Assembly: GCA_028455995.1 (NCBI GenBank)
Contig: JABELC010000005.1
Span: 2,108,001 to 2,172,000 of the forward strand
DNA length: 64,000 bases
From: Scleromitrula shiraiana
Lineage: Eukaryota > Ascomycota > Leotiomycetes > Helotiales > Sclerotiniaceae
Reading direction: 5' to 3'
The notes below the pieces were generated by a model. The model ran no database searches. It was given only the letters and a program-made list of their open reading frames with translations, and was not told the origin of the DNA. Positions 22,314 to 34,661 of this stretch are shown here, in pieces (the first letter of the stretch is position 1; every line of letters starts with the position of its first letter). Both the position numbers and the translations under genes were made by a program.

Positions 22314-23468
22314 TCAAGATTCAAGTGGTTTAATCCCCTTATGAATAGCAGCAATACCTCCCGTCAAATCCTCCCAACCTTGTCCCGGCACCACAAACCC
22401 CACCTCCTTAATCATATCCCTCCACTCCTCCTGCCTAGGAAACTTCTCAATACTCTCCACTAAATACTGATAACTATCCCTATCCCCGGCAACCAACTGT
22501 CCTATCAATGGAATAGCCCCAAAACTCCACCTCTTATACACAGCATTAAACAACGGATTCCTCACCCCGCTAAACTCCAAACAGGCAAACAACCCCCCCG
22601 GTTTCAACACCCGATACGCTTCCCGTAACGCGGCGGATTTGTTCGTGAAGTTGCGGATGCCGAAGGCGACGGTGTAGAGATCGAGGGAGTTGGAGGGGAT
22701 GGTGGAGAGATCTTCGGCGTTGGCGAGGAGGAAGGAGAGGCGTGGAGAGTGCGCGTAGCTAGTTTTGAGGGAGCGTTTGCGCCCTTCGGATAGCATGGAG
22801 GGGTTGATGTCGGAGATGGTGATTGTGGAGGAGGGGGAGTGGTTTATTTGGGTGGCGTGGTCGAGGAGGCGGAAGGCGATGTCGCCGGTTCCGCCGGCTA
22901 TGTCGAGCATTTTCCAGCCGGGGGCGGGCGAGGATGGGGTGCTGGAGGTGGGTGCTGTGAAGCCGGGGTTTATGGAGCGTACGAAGTGGTCTCTGGGTGG
23001 GGGAGAGGAGTGTTAGATATGTTATGTTAAATTGATTCGGTGGAAGTAATCGTAGATCAAAGTAAAGATGGTGAACTTACTTCCATAATCTATGAATCCC
23101 TAGTGACATGAAATCATTCATAGCATCATACGAAGCTGCTACATTACTGAAAACACCAGCGACTTAAGTTTCCCACCATATTAGCTATTTATCCTCTTTC
23201 GATTCTTCTCTAAATTCAACTCCAAATCCCAAATACACATGAACCAATTAGAGTATATATGCATACCTCTAGCCTCCTTCTCCGCCTCCAGCACCGTCTC
23301 AAATCCAAAATGTGTAGTTCTCTCATGATTCGAAGCCGGTGACTGCGACGGCGATTGTGGTTCTACGGGAGTAGCTTGTCTGATCGTATTTGAGAAATAT
23401 CTTGCTTGAATTGGGAATTGGGGTTTGCAAGACCTGCATAGGGGTCTAAATGCTGTTCTACAAGCCAT
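22314..23468 (-). CDS. COQ5: Ubiquinone biosynthesis C-methyltransferase COQ5, mitochondrial
   Basis: Coq5 is the SAM-dependent C-methyltransferase of ubiquinone synthesis in the mitochondrial matrix. Minus-strand exons are 23468..23267, 23162..23081 and 22992..22314, giving 320 residues. The frame extends upstream to 23495 only through a GTG codon, so ATG 23468 is chosen. The N-terminus (MACRTAFRPLCRSCKPQF) is a good presequence. Conserved blocks are NDFMSLGIHRLWK before intron 2, KMLDIAGGTGDIAFRLLDHA (SAM motif I), NAEDLSTIPSNSLDLYTVAF, GIRNF, REAYRVLKPGG and CLEFS. The end is GGIAAIHKGIKPL. The coding strand is C-rich in the SAM-motif half and G-rich toward the stop. The gene is divergent from the BCKDH E1 alpha gene. 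Confidence 0.95.
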
Positions 23469-24078
23469 TGGGAATCGCAGCTTGCTAATTTGCACAAGGC
23501 GGTTTTTTGAAATGTATATATGATGTTTAACCTTATTTATCGATATCTATCTGAAATTATTCTCTAGTTCATGATATTTTTCTCGCCTTGCTTATATAAG
23601 CAGATTCTCGATTCGATCTGGAGTACAAGATGAAAATATTTCCAGTAAATTCACACTTCAATATCTGTCTATTTTATGGATTCTAGATTTTTCTTAACCC
23701 ATCAGTCTGTAACTTTTGGACTTGCAGTTTTGAGCAAGGCGCCTCCAACTTCAACGATATCTTTTTCCAAAGACCAGCCTTGTCATCACCCTTTAGCCTT
23801 ATCAGTTAGCTCAGCACGCTATCTGAGCCCGACGCAGGGGTGCTCTCGCGGTTAGAAGCGGGATTATCTTACCCCAGGTTCTAGCCTCGTTATCTACGGG
23901 TTACGCATATTTCCCCCGGATTTATGGATATCCTTGATCTTCTCAAATCTTCCTCTCCACTCCTTCGTTTTGTGATTCTCATGAGCATACTTGTTTTTAG
24001 ATATCCTCCTTGATGATAGATATTCTTTTATTTAATTCGAATATGTAAATTGGAGAATACTATATCCCCGTTAGAAAC
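23469..24078. promoter_or_regulatory. Divergent promoter region of COQ5 and BCKDH E1 alpha
   Basis: A 610-bp interval between two genes for mitochondrial proteins. A GC-richer block at about 23815-23930 contrasts with A+T-rich flanks. It has weak tRNA-like strings, considered and rejected. Confidence 0.55.
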
Positions 24079-25548
24079 ATGAATTCACAACGAATCGGAG
24101 CGGGTTTGATGAGAGGCGGTAAATCGTCTTTGGTGTCGGTTTTGGGTGGGAGGTATTTGCGTGTGTCAAGCCAGAGATGTTATTCTTCTTTATCTCAGAA
24201 ACCGGGTGCTGCTGGGTAAGTTTCCTGCTTCTTCTGGTTGTGAATTGAAGCTAATTGTTATTGCAGAGTACGGTTCCCTGGTGCTGTCGATAGTAAATTT
24301 ACAACTTCTTTAGCATTCGAACATCCCTCTACCTACCCTGCGATATCTACTTATCGAGCTATGTCTCCAGATGGAGATTTGGTTGACCCGTCTTTTGAAC
24401 CTGCTTCCGATGAGCTGGCGGTTGAGATGTATCTTAATATGGTCAAAGTATCTATTATGGATATCATTATGTTTGATGCGCAGAGACAAGGTCGATTAAG
24501 TTTCTACATGCCTAGTCAGGGAGAAGAAGGTACGTGCGTAGGATCAGCGTCGTCTTTGGAAAAGGATGATGTGATATTTTGCCAATACAGAGAGGCGGGC
24601 GTTTTTATGCAGAGGGGGTTTACATTCGAGGATTTTATGAGCCAACTCTTTGCCAATAGAAAGGATAAGGGGAAGGGAAGAAACATGCCTGTGCATTATG
24701 GAAGTACTGAATTGAATATCGTACGTATAAAAAAAATTCGTAATATGTCTTTAAAGAAGTGCTCACATATTCTACAGCATACAATTTCATCACCCTTAGC
24801 AACTCAAATCCCACAAGCATCAGGAGCGGCCTACGCACTCAAAATGCAAAGACTAGCCGATCCCAACATACCCCCAAGAGTAGTAGCATGTTATTTCGGC
24901 GAGGGAGCCGCAAGCGAGGGAGACTTCCACGCAGCTCTAAATATCGCAGCCACCAGATCCTGCCCTGTGGTATTTATATGTCGCAACAATGGCTACGCAA
25001 TTAGCACACCGACTCTGGAACAATACCGTGGCGATGGAATAGCCAGTCGAGGAACTGGTTACGGAATCGATACAATCCGTGTTGATGGAAACGATATCTG
25101 GGCCGTACGAGAAGTAACCAAGAAAGCAAGGGAACTAGCATTAAAAGATGGAGGTCGTCCCGTCCTAATAGAAGCGATGTCCTATCGAATCTCGCACCAT
25201 AGCACTAGCGATGACTCGTTTGCATACCGGGCACGTGTGGAAGTGGAAGATTGGAAAAGAAGGGATAACCCAATTACCAGGCTGAGGAAATATTTGGAGA
25301 AGAGAGGTGTTTGGGATGAGCAAAAGGAAAAAGAGGCTAGGGTTAATATTAGGAAGGATGTTTTGAAGGCATTTAGTGATGCGGAGAAGGAGAGGAAACC
25401 ACCATTGAGAACTATGTTTGAGGATATGTATGAGGAGATGACGCCGGAGTTGGTGGGGCAGATGAAGGAGTTGAGGGAGATTTTGGAGAAGTATCCGGAG
25501 GAATATGAGGTGGGTGAGTTTGAGGGGGGCGTGGGAAGTTTGAAATGA
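24079..25548 (+). CDS. Branched-chain 2-oxoacid dehydrogenase E1 component, alpha subunit
   Basis: This thiamine-diphosphate enzyme decarboxylates the 2-oxo acids of Leu, Ile and Val in the mitochondrial matrix, as E1 of the BCKDH complex. Exons are 24079..24215, 24267..24720 and 24778..25548, giving 453 residues. The N-terminus (MNSQRIGAGLMRGGKSSLVS) is presequence-like. Conserved parts are GRLSFYMPSQGEEGTCVGSA, CQYREAGVFMQRGF, GEGAASEGDFHAALN and NNGYAISTP (the GDG...NN-type diphosphate-binding region). YRISHHSTSDDS is the loop that carries regulatory serines in mammalian BCKDHA; it separates this from pyruvate dehydrogenase. The second intron (24721..24777) is 57 bp with no in-frame stop, so an unspliced message would add 19 residues without breaking the frame. 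Confidence 0.94.
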
Positions 25549-26217
25549 ATGGATGCACGGGTGGTGATTAGGAAATTATGAGTTATGATAATGAATGTTA
25601 GCTAGTTACATATCCTGTTGGGATGACGTGTCTGCTTTCTTGACATGAATCATACTTGAAACTGGGTGAATAGAATGTTTGCTGAATTGCTAAATAATCT
25701 GCGTTCCCAATACAGTGCTTTCTGCCTAGCCTAGTCGACTAGGTCCTATATGAATGACACAAAGAAAAATGAGGAAGAAGATGTATCGTGTGTAGACTCA
25801 ACTTGAGTGGGTGTAAAGGAATGAATAATTTGAGAAAGAGAAGAGGTGAGTAGACTACAGCACCTCGTGACACTCTCCTTTGAGGAAAGAAGGATACTTC
25901 AATTAATGATAGGATCGCATTTAAAACTGTTCCAGATATTGTACTTAGGACTTTGCACTTGTTGAAGTGAGCCTAGATAGTTATGTGCTGCCAGGATAGG
26001 GCCAAGAAAGTCTTAATCCAAAGACTATATATTAGTTGAAAATATGAACAGATATTTACATATATACAAACAATCAGACCTTCCAACTTTTCCACCAACT
26101 CCCAAGAAGTATCCATTCATCCATTCATCCATCCATCATGACCACATATTTACACCCCGACGCCATACCATACCATACCATCCCATTCCATATGAACATC
26201 ACAGCACATAACACCCT
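25549..26217. other. Convergent 3' spacer between BCKDH E1 alpha and the SMR gene
   Basis: A+T-rich convergent 3' flanks with a short CATC/CATT repeat near 26114-26137 and a CATACC repeat near 26163-26180. No gene is supported. Confidence 0.55.
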
Positions 26218-27940
26218 CTAACTCGACATCCCCATAACATACAAAACCCCCGTCCCAACCTGTACCTTCCACCCCTCACTAATCAACATTCTCGCCACCG
26301 CCGGTCCCAACTTCCCTTTCCCTCCCTCACTATGATATCCCACCCCCGTAATAATCTGATACCCCGAACTGCTAAACCCCTTATTACCCGCCCTCCTCTG
26401 CTCACTAACACTCACCCACCAATATCCCACCTTCTCCCTAACGATACGAACAGCATCCCTTACACCCAATCCATGCAAATCTATACTATTGGCCGAACTC
26501 TGACTTTCAGCCAATGCATCCGCAGCCGCTGCTTCGGCCCTCTTTACTCTGACGTCGGCGTCGCGTCCAAGTTGGGAATAGTAGGCTGCGACACCGCCCA
26601 TTAGGTGGTCGGATTTGGATTTTTTGTAGGCCGCATATGCTTGTTCGAAGGCTGCGTGTCGGGCTTGGAGATCGAGGGAAGCGTCGGTATTTGCTGAAGA
26701 TGGTGAAGCGGGGGATGTGAGGTTAGTGGGATAGATGGCGTTGATAGATTTGGGTTTTGAAGACGAGGGTGAAGGATCGAGTTGTAGAGGTGTGTGACGG
26801 ATCTCGATTTGAAGGGTTGATTTATTGGGCTTCCCATTTGGGTTGGAGAGTAGTGCCTTGGCTAGCTCGTGAGCGTCTGAAGTTGAAGGATGTGTAAGCT
26901 GAATAAGGGCCTTTGAGTGCGTATACGGTAGCGAAGGGAAATCTTGGCTAAGTTCCATGGCGTGTCTTTCCATTTGAGCGCCTTCTGAACTTTCATCCTC
27001 GATTGTTGGATAACTTTCAACAATTGCAAGTATGGTGGCCTTGACTGACGCACCACTTTTGTGATATAAAGAGCTAACTTGTTGCATTGGAATGCCCGTT
27101 TTCTCGGAAATAAATCTAACCTCTTCCCTGCCCGTCTCCCATTTGCTTGGCTCAGCGGAAGAGATAGGAGACTCTGTAGTCGGACTACTTATCGACTCTT
27201 CAGTCCGACGACCGCGGTTTTTCTTCCCCTTATTCTTGCGCGATTTAGTAGATGCGTTGTCATTCTCGGAGAAAGCTTCTATACCACGTCGCCTCGAGCC
27301 AGTCTCTTCAAGAAAAGCTTGAGTAAGTAAGTCGTTGATCGCGATATTAATATCTCCCTTCGCTTTTTTCAACGAGAACTTAACGTCAAATGGTTTCAAG
27401 ACAGGGAAAGTTCCAAGTAAGAAAACCTCCTTGCTATCTTCATCCATTGCCTCCAAAGAATCCGTATAAACATTACCCGCTTTCGTATCGTCACTCCCAG
27501 GAAATTCCAACCCCTCTAAATCCAACGATGACATTCCCTGGCTTATAGACGTATCATCTGTAACACTACTACTTTGAGCACTTGTGCTCGCACTGCCATC
27601 GCCATTTTGTCCAGCAAGCAAAGATTTGTCGTCCCCGATTGTGAACAAAACCGCACTACTCCCACTAGGGTCAAACCCCGTAGCCTCCTCTATTTCGGCG
27701 TCTTTTCGTATCATATCTAAAATGGAACGGGCATTCTCTATCTGGGCTTTGTCTGTGAGATCATAATCTGTAATTATTGCAAGGAACGTTCCTGTATCGA
27801 GAGGAGGACAGTATTCTGCCTACAGATTGAATCAGCTCATGTTCTTGAAGACCAGATGAATACTCAAATAAACATTGAAATTCACTCGAATAATTGAAAT
27901 TACCTACCTCCCAGCGATTCCTCAACTCTATGACATCCAT
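26218..27940 (-). CDS. SMR-domain protein, Cue2/N4BP2-like
   Basis: Minus-strand exons are 27940..27908 and 27819..26218 (88-bp intron), giving 544 residues. Exon 1 is only 11 codons (MDVIELRNRWE), joined to AEYCPPLDTGTFLAIITDYD, a start typical of the fungal family. Two helical, ubiquitin-binding-like segments follow (KEVFLLGTFPVLKPFDVKFS; REEVRFISEKTGIPMQQVSS), separated by a Lys/Arg-rich linker. The C-terminal SMR domain has IDLHGLGVRDAVRIVREKV and TGVGYHSEGGKGKLGPAV, preceded by an Ala/Glu-rich helix (the DUF1771-like region). In yeast, Cue2 has this general plan and cuts mRNA during no-go decay. Orthology here is inferred from layout, so an endonuclease role is likely but not shown. ATG 27940 is preferred over an upstream in-frame extension to 27988. 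Confidence 0.78.
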
Positions 27941-28808
27941 CGTTGCGAAAGAAATGCTTTCCCCAAGGTTTGATTGCGATACGAACAAACAGCGAATGTT
28001 TCTTATATATATTCAGGAAATCTTCAAAATATCCTTCTCTCAAGCGCCGTCTGGAACGAGATCGCAAATCATAGTATAATAAAAAGTAGTAAATAATGAG
28101 AATAACATGTTTCTTGTGCGCATTTCTCTGGTTAATCGTCCTTCTATTTTAGTATAATTTTGGAGATTTCAATGACATGGGGAGGGGTTTAGCGCAATAA
28201 TCAATTCATAATCCATGACGCTGATCGAACCCCGAGGGACTGATTTATCGATCCACACTAAATCATATTGGGCATCATAACACCAAAAACTACAAGTCCG
28301 GAGTTCATAGACCATGAATCGAATATTTAGATATATCTTGGCTTATGGAACTAATGCCTTCCCTTGTAAATGAGTGACGTATGAATTAAACTTCGAAGAA
28401 ATTATTGCGACTTTGAGGAGTGACTTGCCCAAATAAGGTCATATAAGCTGTCGAAATTTTGAATGTCCATTTGGTTCACATACAACTACTTATATTAGTC
28501 AATAACACCAAATTCGTTGAGTCAAGAATGTGATGAAAAGGAGTCGATTCATCTATCTAATAGAGTGCAAAACAGTAAAAGCTAAACCCTCCTAGCTTCC
28601 GTTATATTTGTGTTCCTCCACAAATGCGCCAAACGACCATCCATGCAATTTGACTCCCTCCACAAAGATAGAAAATGTAAATGTGAAGAAGAAAGCTCGT
28701 GAATACATTGGATGGAAGCAACCCTTTTTTATCCTCCAAAGAAATTAGATACCCGATTACAACCCCCGGTTGAACCATGCACGCCAACTAAATTGCTATT
28801 AATAAGTC
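27941..28808. other. Spacer between the SMR gene promoter and the UFD4-like 3' end
   Basis: A+T-rich DNA between two tandem minus-strand genes, holding the promoter of the SMR gene and 3' flank of the HECT gene. No gene or repeat array is seen. Confidence 0.55.
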
Positions 28809-31800
28809 CTATGACAGATGGAAAGCACCCTGGCCCTCCTTGATGGCAGTATTCATACGTCGTCGCATGACTTCCAGATCGCTATAATCAGGCAACTTAA
28901 GATAATTAACACATGTCATGACACTTGGTAAATAGTCGTCAGAAGTATATGGTGGTTCACTGGGCTTGCAAACCACAGTAAACATTGGTGTGAGACTCTT
29001 GAAACCTGTTCTTGATTAGCAAACATCCAATACACTTAGTATTAAGATATAACATACCTCCAATTGGAAGTTTTGGACTACCAGTTGTGAATTGAAGGAA
29101 GTCCCGACGTTCCGACAGGGTTAGTTCACTCATTGTCTGGAGCAAGTTCTTTACACTCTTGCTGTCCATGTTAAATCCATGATCTGCCTTGATAGAATCC
29201 ATCAAAGCTGCGAAAATGTTAGCATCGATTATATTGTATCATGGATAATACATTAGACTTACTTTCAAGAGACCAATCTTCTTCAATTCTACCAAATAAC
29301 ATTACCAACTCATCTGGTGTGAATGCGCTCAGAGCTGAATATGGGAAAACTTGAGTAAAGCCAGCTCGGAAGGCATCGACTTGTCGTTGAACACCACTTC
29401 CAAGTGTCATGTCGATGACTCTCTCAAGATAAAGATCAACATTGTCAATAGTAAGAGAGATATCAGAGCCATTAGGCAACAAGTCAATAGAGTAGCCAGG
29501 AAGGGTAAAGTCAAGACCAAGGTCGGACAAGAAAACATCGTCGACTTGCAATGCTTGAGTCGCAGCAACTTTTTCTGCAGCAGTCAAAGACCCATCCTCG
29601 GCAATGGCTTTCTTTGCTACAGCGAACTTCTTAATGACTTTAAGAGACTTAGCTAACTGGGCGTCGACGGTCTTAACCGCCCCCAAAGAAGGGGTTACGG
29701 TCTTTGCTTCATCGCCGATGCGGAAAAAGGTTGGATTAAAAGATACATCGATGATGCGAGAGTCGATCATAGATCTAGCGACAAACTTTCCTAGCATCTT
29801 GAAAAGATGAAGGATTCTCTTTCCGTTCTCGTTCGTGGCTTGCTCTTCACTCATAGGGGCAGGGAACAAGCCGCGAGCACCAAATGCATATTCGTCTCCA
29901 TCATTAGCATCAGTCTCACGCCAGAGCTTAAGCTTCTTCTTTGAAAATTCCTTCGAGACCGTCGAGTAGAATTCAAGAGTGGGGCCGAGGCCGGTTCCAA
30001 CCTCCTCGAAATATTCCACCTCGAGAATACTTTGAGATGCGCCATAAAGCTCCATGACCTTCAAAGCAGACTCCAATATCTTTGATCGAGATATACGGAC
30101 CTTCTGGCGTTGCAATCTGCCCATGAAAGGTCGCTCATCACGGTGACGGTCACGACGGGATTCATCAGCTGATTGCGCATTTTGCCACCTAGTCATCGAT
30201 CTTGCGTAACCAAACGATGTAGATTGCAAGAAGAGGTGTCGGGTCTCAAAAGGGAACAAAAACGGATAAAGTCGTGCTAAATCTTCGCTCCAACTTGGGA
30301 GACAATTGCTAGCTACAATAAGAGGCTCCTCCAGCTGTCTGTTCAATTTTGCAGTGAGCTTTGTATTCACAAATTGCGAGAGAGGCTCAGCATTCAACTT
30401 GAGAGCGTCCTTATTCTCAGCCAAAACGTCGTCTAGGTTAGCATTAAGTGCATGAAGAATATTCAATAGTCGAAGAATAGAAGATGTTGCAGGATGCTTG
30501 TCCAATGATGCTGGAATTCCTGAAGCAGTGGTCTCTGTGCTAGCCTCAGCTGCTTGGGACAAAGAACTTGGTTCTGGTGGGGGTGGTCCTGCAACACGCT
30601 TAAACTTGATAGGGTGGATGGCTGTCCATACGCTTCGATTCGAGTTGTCTTCGATTGGACTTGCAGTGCCGTGAACTGCACGATAGATGGTGGTCTCGTT
30701 AGGAATTACTTTATCGTCTAGACTGAACTCAATATGCCAATCTTGGGGCACTGCCTGAACAGCGGCTGCATAGGACATAGGCCTTGAGGATGTAGTTGGT
30801 GTAGATAATGCTGCTTGTGCTGCAGCGGCCTGTAAGGCTGATGAACCGCCACGTGGGAGGTTGGGTGGGGCGATTTGAGAAGGAGTTGCGACTCTTGTGC
30901 CATCCTCTTTACGAGCAGTAACTTTGCCACCCGAAGCGACTTCAAGATTAACTGCGGTAGGATCACTAGGAGATTCATCATCATCCATATCCTCTTCCAA
31001 ATCGCCAACAATTGTATCAAGGGCGGCGCTATCCTCCATGTCATCATCTTCACTGAGCTGCCTTTCATCAGCGCATTCAAGAGCACTGGCCAAACTATCT
31101 TCTTCTTGCATAGGAGGCGGAGGCGGTGGCGGTTCAGTTTGTGTTTGACGTCGATTAGAACGCCTAGCTGGGGCTGTTTCTTGTGGAGTGTTTGAGGTCG
31201 ATTGATCACCTGAAGCAGGAGTCGCAGAAGGATCAGTCTTTGACTTAGCTCTTCGAGAGCTTCGTGAAGTAGAGGGTGCTGAGGCATTAGGTGAAGCTGC
31301 ATTTGCGGATGCAAGCCCGCTTTCAGCAGCAGCCGCCGCAAGTCGTGCTTGAGCATTTGGAATACCAGGGTAGGGTAAGCCTAAAGCAGCAAGGGCACCA
31401 GAAAGTCCATCTCGAGCTCTAGCAGGACGACGCTCAGACAAGCTGATCCTTGGACGTAGATAATCATCCAAAGCTTTGAAGTTAGCGATGGCATGTATGG
31501 ATACCATAATGTTACGATAGGCTCTTGGTATTTCCGAGTTTTCGTCGGCAACTAGCTTAAGACGAATTTGCTTGGCAAGCATCGAAGCGGCACTACTTCT
31601 GTTTCCATCGAATGTATTTTGATGGACGGTAACTACTTCAAAATGCTCAGATCGACTCAACAAATCCTGTAGTTTATGAATAAGAAGGCTGAATGCTGTA
31701 GTTGGTGAATCTGCTGAGGTAGCTTTGGAGCTCTTTGCAATAATGCGACCCATGAATACTTCAAGAAAGGCAGATCGGGCATCAGGGACGCTGAAAACCT

Positions 31801-34661
31801 CGAGCAACACTCTAACGACCTCCGAGTTCAGTAATTCAGCACTTGTGACGCTCTCCAAAACATCGCCATCAAAATATGATGCAAGGGTTGTGAATAGTTC
31901 AACACCGTTACCAGGGCCTTGTCGCAGATAAAAGTTTTCAATGTCCGAAGCCAAAGTCTGTAAACTAGTCAAGATTTTAGTAGCCTTCTTCTTCATGGCT
32001 TTGCTGTTCTTCTCTGTGTCATGAACATCTAGAAATCTCTTCGCTCGATGACTGATAATGCTTAACATGTCAGTTAACTCCGATGCACCATGACGAGGAG
32101 GGCCATCCAATGACATTGTAGAACCACGAGAGCTAACGGGTGAAGCAGTGACGTCTTCGGGAATATCCTCGTTATCATGGGCGACTTCATTCTCGTTATC
32201 ATCGTCGTTATCCTCATTGTCGTCATCGGATGAACTATGGTCTTCCTCCTCACGACCCTCACCGTTCTGGCCGACCTTCTCGGACAACCTACGTTCTACA
32301 TTGGAATGTGCGGAGACAGGTGTATCGGACTCTGTTGGCTCGGTAGAGACAGCCTTGTTCTCAATCTTTGGTTGCTCAGTTGCAGCTAACTTTGCGATTT
32401 CTGCAATTACACCTTCTCTGTAAAACTGATAACGATAAATGTCATCTAATCTGACAAGGAGGAGTTCAGCAGCCTGAAGAGCATAATTGACCAAACTGGG
32501 GTGATCTTGCTGGGATAAGATTGCTGCCAAGAATGACGCATAAGGCACGGAACGCAAAGCTTCCATGAGAATGTCTTTATCAAGATTTGATAACATCTTC
32601 AACTGCGCGCTGAGTACTTTCTGGCGGACACTCAAGTTAACTGTGCTAGAGAAGGCATCGGTTAAGGTAGGGAAGAGAATGATTGCGAATCGCTTAACTT
32701 CATCTCTGCAACCATCCAACAGTTCAATTCGGGTGTCATTAGCTGTCTTCTTGCTTGAGCCAGATAAGGTATTATTTGTCCCGGGTGCCGAGTCTATCTC
32801 CATGCTATTATTAGAAATGGATTCGTTATCTCGTGGCAGGCCAGGTAAAAGCTCGCAGATAACGTTCAAAGTCTCAATGACTTGTTCACGAGGTCTGTGA
32901 ATCAAAGCCTGCATGATTACAACACTATCAAGCTTTGAAGCTACGTCTTCTGTTGCACTTGGAGGGGAGACGCCAGTCAATATCTGGTATAGAGTCTCAA
33001 CAACATTCATTTTAAATAGTTCGGCGGACAAATTTGGGCTAGCTTTGGCGGTGAAAGCAAGTACGCGTAGAAATTGTGTATGGATATTGGGCCCAATGAG
33101 ATTAGTGGTTCCAGGAAGTAGGAGGCGAAGGATAGCGCGAAGATGTTCTGTGCTAACCAGTTCTTCGAGCTTGTTAGAATGATATCTGAAGCTCTCCACA
33201 ATCCGGGTCACACAAAGCGAACCTTGCTCGACAACCTTCTGATCGCTTGACTGGAGGACATTCAATAGAATGGGCATAACATCCTTGACTACTTCGAATG
33301 AATCCTCTGGGATGTTCCTGCAGCAATTGGCAGCAGTAGTGACCGCCGTTCTTTGAGTGCTAGTAGCAAAAAATTCGAGATATGTTAAGCAGGCAGTCAG
33401 GCCACCCTCACGGACAATGGATGCCGGATATTCAACAGAGATTTTTTCGAGAGTCTAGAGATAAAGTAAGCAATTGATCTGACTATAATGAACGGATTGA
33501 CGGGACGACGACGTACACTCAGGGCTTGTTCTGCCAAATCAATGAAGTGGATTTCCAAAAGTTTTTGGCAAAGGACAGGAACTGCACCACCATAAACGAC
33601 GTTCGCCGTACTGGCAGGTAGAGCCTCCATCAAATTGGCAATGCATCGGCAAGCAAGGAGCATCATTTCAGGATTCTCCTCATCGAAATCAGAAGGCTGC
33701 ATCAATGTGACGAGTTCCTTAACAAAAGCGTCTGGCGAAAAATGCCCAGACAGATTATCCTCAGTAGATACAAGTAAAATCTCTGACAGTTCTTGTAGAG
33801 CTATCAACTGCATAGATGGCTCATCTTTCTGCTTTAAGTTGTTTAATATATCACGTAATCGACTTGAGACTCCAGACATCATGCCACTTAAAGCTCGTAA
33901 GGTGCTGGACAAACCATGAGGCGGTCCTCCCCCGAAACCTCCAAAAGGATCGTCATCTTCGTCATCGTCTCCTCCATCGTAGTCGCGAGGTATTTCGTCA
34001 TCCTCATTATCGTCGCTACCATCATCGTCACCAGGATGTGGTAATTTCTCGTCTACATCGTTCATTGTCGTATCGCCATCCTTATCGGCATTGGTGGTTC
34101 TCTTGGATTTTCGACTTGAACTGGGAGTATTCATAGAGGCATCTGCTTGACAAATGTTAGCCAGGAAAAGAATCCTCTTTTAATTGTATTCCACAGACCT
34201 TGAGCACTCTTCTTGTTTCTATTAGATTTTCGTTTGGATGAGCTAGCAATTGTGTTTGTTGGTTCGTTGGAAGGACCCGCAGAATCACTGTTAATTTTGT
34301 TAAAAGACGAGATCACTTTCGAATACATCTTCACTTACCTATGACTAGACATAACCGCAGAAGCTTTTGTTTTTCTTCTGCGAGATGGGGCTGCAGAAGC
34401 TGGGGCTGAAGCAAGTGTGGGAGCCTCGATTGTTGAGACCTTTTGACGTTTGGTAGGCTTCGATGGTGTGGCCTTTGTGGGTTCTGGTTCGGGGGCCGGA
34501 CTTGGTTCTCGCACAGTAGTAGCTTTTCGTTTTCGAGAATTAGGAGCTGAAGGACGACTTGATGAAGCAGCTGCAGATTCCGCTGTCGCAGCAGAAGCAG
34601 CGGATGACTCTGAGGAATTTGCTGCCTTTTTAGCGGAAGAACGTGTAATTCTGGAAGACAT
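28809..34661 (-). CDS. UFD4: HECT-type E3 ubiquitin ligase, UFD4/TRIP12 family
   Basis: This ligase attaches ubiquitin to substrates, in yeast those of the ubiquitin-fusion degradation and N-degron routes. Minus-strand exons are 34661..34339, 34287..34199, 34142..33517, 33454..29263, 29207..29058 and 29005..28809, giving 1,858 residues. Order: basic, Ala/Ser/Pro-rich N-terminus with a KPTKRQK-type nuclear signal; acidic patch; armadillo-like repeats (SMQLIALQELSEILLVSTED onward); a long acidic and low-complexity middle; and a HECT domain ending with MTCVNYLKLPDYSD, whose Cys (residue 1825) is the expected catalytic residue. The gene may also start at ATG 34946: exon 34946..34810 can splice in frame to 34650, replacing the first four residues by about 46 others. 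The MSSRITRSSAKK start looks more family-like. Confidence 0.92.

Noticed and set aside
23468..23495. COQ5 start at 23495
   Set aside because: The codon there is GTG; the first ATG in frame is at 23468 and gives a good presequence.
23810..23900. tRNA-like strings (TTAGCTCAGCACGC and GGTTCTAGCC)
   Set aside because: The D-arm lacks the conserved GG, the B-box match is poor, the spacing is too long without a defined intron, and the ends do not pair as an acceptor stem.
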